Shown: piece after piece, positions 55,684-64,000 of the stretch
Layout of the letters: each line of letters opens with the position of its first letter
How positions within the stretch are numbered: position 1 is the first letter of the stretch
NCBI GenBank assembly: GCA_964017185.1
Contig: OZ024873.1
Location: 49,958,760-50,022,759, forward strand
Reading direction: 5' to 3'
DNA: 64,000 nucleotides
Source: Rugalucina vietnamica
Lineage: Eukaryota; Mollusca; Bivalvia; Lucinida; Lucinidae
Translations under genes and position numbers: made by a program
The notes under the pieces: model-generated
Database searches by the model: none
What the model saw: the letters and a program-made list of their open reading frames with translations, nothing else
What the model was told of the DNA's origin: nothing

Positions 55684-55810
55684 CTAGGGACGTTTGTGAG
55701 GCGACTAAGTAGGAAATGCGCTTAAATAGGGAAAACCCGTCTAGGTGAAAAATGAAAATTGCGCTTATCTCGGAAATTCGTTCACTGCGCTTAAGTAGGA
55801 AACGTTAGCA
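55684..55810. repeat. foldback arm, GGCGACTAAGTAGGAAATGC type (left)
   Basis: GACGTTTGTGAGGCGACTAA then GTAGGAAATGCGCTTAAAT, ACCCGTCTAGG and GCGCTTAAGTAGGAAACG. The inverse of the arm at 62675-62812. The two may be the ends of one element of about 7.1 kb with other elements inside, or of two separate ones. Confidence 0.55.
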
Positions 55811-55847
55811 AACCGAAGGCAATTCCTTCCAATATTTCATATCTGCC

Positions 55848-56071
55848 GCATCATGGGAAAACCGACATTTGTATATACGTTAATATTAGCATAGATCAGC
55901 TGAGCAGCTGAGCAGTACTTGTGTTACAATACAAAAATAGTAGGTCTACAATCCCTCTGTTTTCTGAACCCAAAGTATCAAGAGGGCTCGGTAGATTTCT
56001 GTGGCTGTGCAACATATTGTGTGTCTTACCTGACCTGATAGCACGAAGGCATCTTTGAACTCTCGCGGCTT
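55848..56071. mobile_element. HP-2 MITE, copy 13 (very decayed)
   Basis: CCGCATCATGGGAAAACCGA, ATAGATCAGCTGAGCAG and right end CTCTCGCGGCTTA. The heart has no good complement. Confidence 0.45.
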
Positions 56072-56344
56072 AAAGCAAAATAATAGTCTTACTTGTTATA
56101 ATGCAGAAAAATGTGTTGCCCCCTTTCATTCATGTCATGGGTGATTGTTTGTATGTTTTCAACCACATAATCTTGCTGATCTTCTATGCCTGCTTTGCTA
56201 GTTTAAAGTTCGATCAAAACCTATACTCGGGCCTCTATCATATTTCGTCTCTTATTGGTCCCGATTTTGGTTGCATATAGTATAAAATGCTGGCAATTGT
56301 TTCGTCGAAGTTTTAGATTATACCAAAACTAGATACATATGTAT

Positions 56345-56346
<2 letters not shown>

Positions 56347-56420
<74 letters not shown>
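56347..56420. repeat. (AC)n microsatellite, about 37 units
   Basis: Uninterrupted CA/AC run. Confidence 0.95.
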
Positions 56421-56748
56421 TTATGTCTGTTCATCTACCAATGCTGTCTGTGCATAGTCGTCGACAAACCGCATGGTTTTAAACATAACTCTAAAGATGT
56501 AGTTTGATGACTAAGTTATGACCCCAGAAGCCGCAGTCATTTTCATTTGTTCGTGTTCAACGACTGATTAATATCCCACTCAACATTTTTGGCTCATGGA
56601 TAGTAGCAACTACCGAACACATACATCCAACAGTTTATTACCATGAAATGCCTAAATAAAAACACCTAGCATGGGGGGTGCAACACGAGAATAAATATTA
56701 TTTTCATCGTCCGTCCTGGCCCGTGGTAACAAAGGTTCATATTTAAAA

Positions 56749-59026
56749 GCCGGTAAGGTTAGCAAACTGGCAGAATGAGCAGAACAAAATGGTAAAGTTA
56801 GCAATCTGGCAGAATGAGCAGAATGAAACGGTAAAGTTAGCAAACTGGCAGAATGAGCAGAGTGAAATGGTGAAGTTAGCAAACTGGCAGAATGAGCAGA
56901 ATGAAAAATGTCTTTGTCGATTTTCCCATTCTGCCCATTCTGCTGGCAGAATGAAACGGTAAAGTTAGCAAAATAGCAGAATGAGCAAAATGAATATGTC
57001 TTTGTCGATTTTTCCATTCTGCCCCGGATTCTGCCCATTCTGCTGGCAGAATGAAACGGTAAAGTTAGCAAAATGGCAGAATGAGCAGAATGAAAATGTC
57101 TTTGTCGATTTTCTCATTCTGCCCATTCTGTCCATCCTGCTGGCAGAATGAAACGGTAAAGTTAGCAAAATAGCAGAAAGAGCAGAATGAGCAGAATGAA
57201 AATGTTTTTGTCGATTTTTTCATTCTGCCCATTCTGCTGGCAGAATGAAACGGTAAAGTTAGCAAACTGGCAGAATGAGCAGAATGAGCAGAATGAAAAT
57301 GTCTTTGACGATTTTCTCAGTCTGCCCATTCTGCTTGCAGAATGAAACGGTAAAGTTAGCAAAATAGCAGAATGAGCAGAATGAAAATGTCTTTGTCGAT
57401 TTTCCCTTTCTGCCAATTCTGCCCATTCTGCTGGCAGAATGAAACGGTAAAGTCAACAAAATAGCAGAATGAGCAGAATGAGCAAAATGAAAATGTCTAT
57501 GTCGATTTTCCCATTCTGCTGGCAGAATGAAACGGTAAAGTTAGCAAAATAGCAGAATGAGCAGAATGAAAATGTCTTGGAACGAAATGGTAAAGTTAGC
57601 AAACTGGCAGAATGAGCAGAATGAAATGGTAAAGTTGGCAAACTGGCAGGATGAGCAGAACGAAATGGTAAAGTTAGCAAACTGGCAGAATGAACAGAAC
57701 GAAATGGTTAAGTTAGCAAACTGGCAGAATAAGCAGATTGAAATGAAAGTTAGCAAACTGGCAGAATGAGCAGAATGAAAAATGTCTTTGTCGATTTTCC
57801 CATTCTGCCCATTCTGCTGGAAGAATGAAACGGTAAAGTTAGCAGAATGAGCAGAATGAGCAGAATGAAAATGTCTTTGTCGATTTTCCCATTCTGTCCA
57901 TTCTGCTGGCAGAATGAAACGGTAAAGTTAGCAAAATAGCAGAATGAGCAGAATGAACAGAATGAAAATGTCTTTGTCGATTTTCTCATTCTGCCCATTC
58001 TGCTCATTCTGCTGGCAGAATGAAACGGTAAAATGGGAAAATCGACAAAGACATTTTCATTCTTCAATTTGCTATTTTGCTAACTTTACCGTTTCATTCT
58101 GCCAGCAGAATGGGCAAAATGGGCAGAATAGGAAAATCGACAAAGACATTTTCATTCTGCTCATTCTGCTGATTCTGCTATTTTGCTAACTTTACCGTTT
58201 CATTCTGCCAGCAGAATGGGCAAAATGGGCGGAATGAGAAAATCGACAAAGACATTTTCATTCTGCTCATTCTGCTCATTCTGCTATTTTGTTGACTTTA
58301 CCGTTTCATTCTGCCAGCAGAATGGGCAGAATGGGCAGAATGAGAAAATCGACAAAGACATTTTCATTCTGCTTATTCTGCTCATTCTGCCAGCTTGCTA
58401 ACTTTACCGTTTCATTCTGCCAGCAGAATGGGCAGAATGAGAAAATCGACAAAGACATTTTCATTCTGCTCATTCTGCTATTTTGCTAACTTTACCGTTT
58501 CATTCTGTCAGCAGAATGGACAGAATGGGCAGAATGAGAAAATCGACAAAGACATTTTCATTCTGCTCATTCTGCTATTTTGCAAACTTTACCGTTTCAT
58601 TCTGCCAGCAGAATGGGTAGAATCCGGGGCAGAATGGGAAAAACGACAAAGTCATTTTCATTCTGCTCATTCTGCCAGTTTGCTAACTTTACCATTTCAT
58701 TCTTCCAGCAGAATGGGCAGAATGGGAAAATCGACAAAGACATTTTTCATTCTGCTCATTCTGCCAGTTTGCTAACTTTACCATTTCAATCTGCTTATTC
58801 TGCCAGTTTGCTAACTTAACCATTTCGTTCTGTTCATTCTGCCAGTTTGCTAACTTAACCATTTCGTTCTGCTCATCCTGCCAGTTTGCCAACTTTACCA
58901 TTTCATTCTGCTCATTCTGCCAGTTTGCTAACTTTACCATTTCGTTCTGCTCATTCTGCCAGTTTGCTAACTTTACCATTTCATTCTGCTCATTCTGTCA
59001 GTTTGCTAACTTTACCGAGCCCATAT
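56749..59026. repeat. 2.3-kb inverted minisatellite with unit containing GCAGAATGAGCAGAATGAAA
   Basis: The left half (to about 58030) repeats units of roughly 95-110 bp: AAAATGTCTTTGTCGATTTT, CCCATTCTGCCCATTCTGCT, GGCAGAATGAAACGGTAAAG and TTAGCAAAATAGCAGAATGA. The right half (about 58037-59026) is the same inverted. The outermost 200-300 bp of both sides use a simpler 35-bp unit, GAAATGGTAAAGTTAGCAAA plus CTGGCAGAATGAGCA. All open frames here are repeat translations. Confidence 0.9.
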
Positions 59027-59061
59027 TTAATAAAATCATGTGTATTATTAAGAAATAAATA

Positions 59062-59308
59062 CACTACGAAAACTTGCCCATGCAATATACAGAGATTTTT
59101 CAGCGGTAAAAATGGAAAGTTTTGTCTGATTATTATTAATTTTTTGTGGGTGCACGTTAAAACCGCCTCAGCGAGGCGGTTCTAACGAGTACCCGCAACC
59201 TACATGTATGTTTTGGAGTAAAAATAAGAAAAAACAAATACTCCTGCAGTTTTGCTATATAAAGGTAAGGAATTTGGGGTTACGCTTTACACGGACGTTT
59301 TCATGATG
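59062..59308. mobile_element. HP-1 MITE, copy 15
   Basis: CACTACGAAAACTTGCCCAT to TTACACGGACGTTTTCATGATG; heart AAACCGCCTCAGCGAGGCGGTT. Directly follows the inverted minisatellite. Confidence 0.88.
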
Positions 59309-59695
59309 AAAAGTAAAAAAAAGATCAGCTTGTGTAGCATCAAATGTGTTTGCTGCTAGAGTAGCGTGTAACTGTGTAGGTTGCGCATTTCGCTCGTGTG
59401 GTACTATGGCAAAAAGCAAACGTCGAAATTTCGAAAGCCATTGCAACAGCGAAAACTCCTTTAAAATTAACCCCGAATACAGGTTTTTGTTGGTTACACA
59501 CAATTCACAGGCGATAAGCCAGTGGTTAGCAGATAATCGGTGTTTTAATTACAATTTTAGATGCACTATTGAAACTGATAGTTTATTGATGTAAACAATC
59601 GGAAAAGCAGAACTGCTTATCATGTATAATGTCACATAAATCCCACCACCATCCATTTTAACTTCCCCTTTCTCTTCTCTGCCCAAAGATACAAC

Positions 59696-59755
59696 ATGGC
59701 GCATTTTCCTTTCTTTTTCTTCTGTTGTTTTGCGTTTATACAGTTCAAGTTTTGT
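59696..59755 (+). other. possible signal-peptide start (uncertain)
   Basis: ATGG in a favourable context (ACAACATGG) is followed by a strongly hydrophobic stretch MAHFPFFFFCCFAFIQFKFC. It lies on the same strand and 3 kb upstream of the second microseminoprotein-like exon, directly before the 2-kb tandem array. It could be the missing secretory first exon, but no donor in the needed phase is certain. Low confidence. Confidence 0.2.
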
Positions 59756-59783
59756 GTGTGGGAGAAAGTAATGAAGGTGTAGT

Positions 59784-61770
59784 ACAAGTACTGGACCCTG
59801 TCCTACAGTTACCTCCCCTATATCACAAGTACTTGTCCCTATCCTACAGTTACCTCCCCTATATCACAAGTACTTGTCCCTGTCCTACAGTTACCTCCCC
59901 TTTATCACAAGTACTGGTCCCTGTCCAACAGTTACCTCCACTATATCACAAGTAGTGGTCCCTGTCCTAGAGTTACCTCCCTTATATCACAAGTAGTAAT
60001 CCCTGTCCTACATTTACCTTCCCTTTATCACAAGTACTGGTCCCTGTCCAACAGTTACCTCCACTATATCACAAGTAGTGGTCCCTGTCCTAGAGTTACC
60101 TCCCTTATATCACAAGTACTGGTCCCTGTCCAACAGTTACCCCCACTATATCACAAGTAGTGGTCCCTGTCCTAGAGTTACCTCCACTATATCACAAGTA
60201 GTAATCCCTGTCCTACAGCTACCTCCCATATATCACATGCACTGGTGTCTGCCCAACAGTTACCTCCACTATATCACAAGAAGTGGACCCTGTCCTACAG
60301 TTACCTCCCCTATATCACATCCTCTATATCACAAGTACTAAACCCTGCCGTACCGATATATCCCCAATCACAAGCTGGACCCTATCCAACAGTTGCCTCC
60401 ACTATATCACAAGAACTGGACCCTTTCCTACAGTTACCTTCACTATATCACAAGTACTTGTCCCTTGTGGAATGGTTCATCCAATATATTACAAATACTG
60501 GAACCTGTCATACAGTTACCTCCCCTTTATTCACAAGTACTGGCCCAAATCCTACAGGTACATCCTCTTTATCACAAATACTGTTCCCCGTCCAATAGTT
60601 ACCTCACCTATATCACAAGCACTGGATTCTGTCCTACAGTTTCCTCCCCTATAACACAAGTACTGGTCCTTGCCCTACCGGTAAATTCCCTATATCACAA
60701 GTACTGGGTACTGCCCTACCGCTATTCATCGTAAATCACATGTACTGTAACCTGTCCTGTCGGTACATCCCCTATATCACAAGTACTCGTCCCTACCCTA
60801 CCGGTACATCCCCTAAATCACAAGTACTGGACTCTGTCCCACAGTAACCTCCCCTATATCACAAGTACTGGTCCCTATCCTACCGGTACATCCCTTATAT
60901 CACAAGTACTGGACCCTGTTTTACCGGTTCCTCTCTTGTATCACAAATACTGGACCCTGCCGTAAAGGTACATGTACATCCCCCATATCACAAGTACTGG
61001 ATCCTGTCCCACCGTAACAACCACTATATCAAAAGACAAGGCCCATGACTTACCGGTACATCCCCTATATCACAAATACTGGACCATGTAATACCGGTAT
61101 AATCCCCATATCATAAGTAATGGACCCTGTCCTACAGTAACATCCCCTATATATCACTGGTCCCTGTCCTACCAGTATATCCCCTATATCATACCGTTAT
61201 TTCCCCTACATCACAAGTACTGGACGATGTCCTACCAGTTCCCATATCAGAAGTACTGGACACTGTCTTACCGTTACATCCCCATGACCCTGACCTACCA
61301 ATACATCTCCTATATCACAAGTACGGGACCCTTGCCCTACCGATACATTCCCTAAATCACAAGTGCTGGACTCTGTCCCACAGTAACACCCCCTCTATCA
61401 CAGCACTGGTCCCTATCCTACCGGTACATCCCTTATATCACAAATACTGGACCCTGTCCCCATATCACAAGTATTGGACCGTGTCCTACCGTTACAACCC
61501 CTATATCAAAAGGCCAGGACCATGACTTACCGGTACATCCCCTATATCACAAGTACTGGTCCCTGTCTTACAGAAACCACCCCTATATCACAAGAACTGG
61601 ACACTGTCCTACCGGTATATCCCTATATCACAAGTACTGGATCCTGTCCTACAGTTATTACCTCTCCTATATCAAAATTACTGGTCTTTGTCCTAGCGGT
61701 ACATACCCTATATCAAGAACTGGACCCTGTCCAACAGTTACCTCTCCTATACCACAACTGCACGCAGCTT
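59784..61770. repeat. tandem array, about 48 units of about 41 bp
   Basis: Unit: TATATCACAAGTACTGG, (A/T)CCCTGTCCTACAG, TTACCTCCCC. Units at the left are more alike and read ACAGTTACCTCC; units to the right shift to ACCGGTACATCCCC, so the array has two subfamilies. Open frames of up to 123 codons run through it because the unit lacks stops in some frames; they are not genes. Confidence 0.88.
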
Positions 61771-61846
61771 AGCGACGTTACAACCTTTATTACATAGACA
61801 TTGCGTTAATTATAAAGAAGGAGCCTCTGACCATGTTCGTAAAGCC

Positions 61847-62475
61847 CACATTTCACTGGAATGCGACAACTGGAGACTAGTTCGAGACTATTTCGCGACA
61901 AAGATCAACGATATTAACAAAACTTTCACATCGCAGTCTCCTTGAATGGACTTTATGAGACAAATTCGCGATTTTCGGTCTAATTTTGAAAATATATCTC
62001 GGGATTGTCGCGCGACAGTCGCGCGGCTGTCGTACGAACGTAGCTTTGGTTTCATTTTCATTCGTACGACAGTCGCGAGACTGTGACATCCGTGAGAGTG
62101 TCTCACGACACTCGTACGAATGTCGCTTAGTTTTATTTTCTCACCAGATAGTCGCGAGGACTGTCGCGCGACTATCGTGCGGCATTCATACGACACTCGT
62201 ACGAGAGTCGCGTTTTTTCGCATTGTAAATTCGCCAAAATTTCGCGGCGACATGTTCGCGACACTCGCATGAACGTCGTACGACTGTCGCACGACAGTCA
62301 CGCGACAGTCTTGCGACATGTTTTTTCGAAAAAAAAAAAAAAGAAAAAAAAAAAACTCGCATAAAGTTTTTAAACATGTTTAAAACCTTCGCGGCACATG
62401 AAAATTCTCACGACACTCGTGCGACTCAATTCGCAAAACAGTCGCGAGAAATTTGCATGCCAGTGAGATACTAGC
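61847..62475. mobile_element. foldback element with CGCGACAGTCGCGCGACTG arms
   Basis: Ends TTTCACTGGAATGCGAC and, inverted, GCATGCCAGTGAGA. Arms consist of about 10-bp alternations CGTACGACAGT, CGCGACTGT and ACTCGTACGA. A-runs lie at 62328-62353. Long frames on both strands (to 143 codons, VRQSRDCR repeats) are translations of the motif. Confidence 0.75.
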
Positions 62476-62674
62476 TTAAGCTATACACTCAGGGTTTATC
62501 TATCTAGCTATTGATACTGCGTCACCCTCATTACTGAGTATTATGCGCAGGTTTGTGTTGGATAGGGTCGAAAAATCTTTAGGACAGGTTTTCTCACGAC
62601 ACGGCGTATTGATATCCTAATATATTAATGCAATTAACAAGTTGCAATTATAAGTCTGACTCGTATTAACTGGT

Positions 62675-62812
62675 TAGTCGTTTTCCCACTTAGTCGCATT
62701 TCCCACTTAGTCGCATTTCCCACTTAAGCGCCTGACGGACGTTTTCCTAGATAGTCGTAACTTTTTCCTACTTAAGCGCATTTCCGACTTAGTCGCCTAA
62801 CAGACGTTTACT
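62675..62812. repeat. foldback arm, GGCGACTAAGTAGGAAATGC type (right)
   Basis: CACTTAGTCGCATTTCCCAC repeated, ACTTAAGCGCCTGACGGACG, TTTTCCTAGATAGTCG and GACTTAGTCGCCTAACAGACG. It runs into the acceptor of the exon at 62804. Confidence 0.65.
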
Positions 62813-62909
62813 GCAAGTATAAGGGAAGGATATTGCATCCAGGTGAATCTTACGAAAAGTCGAAGTTCGAGACATGCAAGTGCTCAGAAGACGGCTTACA
62901 TTGTTGCAA
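62804..62909 (+). CDS. second beta-microseminoprotein-like gene, single visible exon (partial)
   Basis: After CGCCTAACAG the exon reads VYCKYKGRILHPGESYEK, then FETCKCSEDGLHCCK, and ends AA|GTAAGTT. It starts and ends in the same phases as the exon at 42750-42873, and the order C, KYKG, HPG, CKC, CC is the same. This is good evidence for a tandem paralogue on the same strand. The start is about five codons shorter at the N-side than in the first gene. No matching exon 3 was found before the window end, and no convincing first exon upstream, so it may continue beyond 64000 or be a pseudogene. Confidence 0.75.
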
Positions 62910-62919
62910 GTAAGTTAAA

Positions 62920-63153
62920 TGAGTCACGCCATGAGAAAATAAAATGTGGTTTTTCGAAACGGCCAGGCACAAACCGAGATGTACAAACACAGGAGATGGC
63001 TAGAGGCTGGAAAGTTTAGATGTAGAAAAAAGCAGGATTTGCTACCCGTGTAGCGAAAACAAAGGCGTTGATCAGCTCTGCAGTTGCTGCACAGCTGATC
63101 TGCGACTTTATTTTCGCATATGCAGGTTGTATGCTTTCTGATGCTGCGGCTCA
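62920..63153. mobile_element. HP-2 MITE, copy 14
   Basis: TGAGTCACGCCATGAGAAAA to GATGCTGCGGCTCA; heart TTGATCAGCTCTGCAGTTGC with complement. Only 10 bp from the donor of the second microseminoprotein-like exon. Confidence 0.85.
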
Positions 63154-63196
63154 AGAAAAATAACGTCAAACACGACATAGACCACCTGCTATAATT

Positions 63197-63432
63197 TGAG
63201 CCGCCTCATGGGAAAACCAACAATGTGGTTTCTGACCGGGTCCGACACAAACCATCATGTACAGTCACAGAAAAGAGCTAGAAGCTTGAAATTTTGGATT
63301 TAAGTAGAAGAGGAACTGTACTATCCGAGTGGCGAAAACAAAGGCGCTGATCAGCTTCGCGGTTACCGCGAAGCTGATCTGCGTCTTTGTTTTCGCATAT
63401 GCAGATTGTTGGTTTTCCCATGAGGCGGCTCA
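63197..63432. mobile_element. HP-2 MITE, copy 15
   Basis: TGAGCCGCCTCATGGGAAAA to CCCATGAGGCGGCTCA; heart CTGATCAGCTTCGCGGTTAC with complement. The longest inverted ends of any copy here (about 20 bp perfect), so probably the youngest. Confidence 0.93.
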
Positions 63433-64000
63433 TTTCTATGGCCTCTAGAAATATGTTCTGATGGCATGTTTTGTAAATGCTCGGCATACATGCTAGAAAT
63501 ACTCTTTATGGTCTGACAAAGTGTCCCAGGGCGAATGCCGCGTGTGAAACTTTGAATTAAGGTCATGGTGATGTCAAAGGTTAACTAGGTGCATTTCCGT
63601 TCTAAAATCTCTGTTTTATTTTCTAATTTGTCACAAATGATATTCTTTTCAGTCTAACCATGGTTTATATGCTAGAAATAGACACACAATAATAGAAATA
63701 ATGAAAAGAACAATTTTAGGAATATACTTCCTATTATGGGATAGATGCAAGTACACCTTTTGCCAAAACTTATATTTCAGAGTGCTTGCACAATGATTGC
63801 AGTATGTTTTGCGCTCATGAATTTCAGATCCATTTTTCTTTACAACTTTAAATGCCAGCATGGTATATTTAGAAAACCCAATGATCTTTCCTAGGAATAA
63901 CAACTCCTAGCCGCACCTGCTACAAATGCTATATTTATAACAATCAGTATTGTTGATGTATATAAAACGTTAAATCAAAATACTCCTGAGGAGGCTAATT
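63433..64000. other. no feature seen to window end
   Basis: AT-rich DNA. The acceptor-like TTCTTTTCAG at 63643-63652 is not followed by a cysteine-bearing frame, so exon 3 of the second microseminoprotein-like gene is not here. Confidence 0.4.

Noticed and set aside
56652-58979. Many frames MLTLPFHSASRMGRM...SFCSFC
   Set aside because: Translations of the inverted minisatellite, present in several frames and both strands.
59725-61797. Frames of 76-123 codons (LPPLYHKYW...)
   Set aside because: The 41-bp tandem unit lacks stops in these frames; overlapping frames are equally open.
61877-62319. 143-codon frame with RQSRDCR repeats
   Set aside because: Translation of the CGCGACAGTCG foldback arm; equally open frames on the other strand.
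62924-63566. Frames with [19 protein letters not shown] (also 6991-7266, 15033, 28007)
   Set aside because: They read through HP-2 MITEs; the residues follow from the palindrome.

Overview
The window is animal nuclear DNA, most likely from a mollusc and probably a bivalve. The evidence is AT-rich sequence with short spliced exons, tRNA-derived SINEs with a mollusc-type conserved 3' domain, very many palindromic MITEs and foldback elements, and two genes of types expected there. No bacterial or organellar genes, CRISPR arrays, rRNAs or convincing functional tRNAs were seen. Most of the open frames are shadows of repeats.

Three gene loci can be supported. (1) A TCF21/musculin-type bHLH transcription factor lies on the minus strand. 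Its start and bHLH exon is 24616-24939 and its last exon is 12297-12470. The two join in phase across an intron of about 12.1 kb to give 165 residues. (2) A beta-microseminoprotein (PSP94)-like secreted protein lies on the plus strand, with coding exons at 41036-41133, 42750-42873, 43412-43612 and 44993-45176. It has ten cysteines in the family pattern followed by an Asp/His-rich tail. (3) A second gene of the same family is seen only as one exon at 62804-62909; its remainder is probably beyond the window.

The rest is a dense, layered repeat landscape. Two short palindromic MITE families dominate. HP-1 is about 250-330 bp with a perfect hairpin heart and about 16 full or partial copies. HP-2 is about 200-240 bp with TGAGCC/GGCTCA ends and about 15 copies. 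Other elements are a miniature LTR element (TRIM) with identical-length 159-bp LTRs, a decayed mariner with TA duplications, a hAT-like element with a perfect 8-bp duplication, another TA-flanked element, a TTAA-flanked element, a truncated LINE with endonuclease and reverse transcriptase fragments, several copies of another retrotransposon 3' end, and tRNA-derived SINEs. Foldback elements have arms built of short tandem motifs (around 9, 18.6-19.5, 31, 33-35, 55-62 and 62 kb). A 2.3-kb inverted minisatellite and a 2-kb tandem array also occur. Nested insertions give a relative order of events: hAT into HP-1, retrotransposon into HP-1, foldback into foldback.

The most interesting small signal is at 22730-22773 on the minus strand. 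A 44-nt sequence fits a type I minimal hammerhead ribozyme with a complete conserved core, inside a dispersed repeat that resembles a Penelope-like or other ribozyme-carrying retroelement. All calls are by reading alone; no database search was run.
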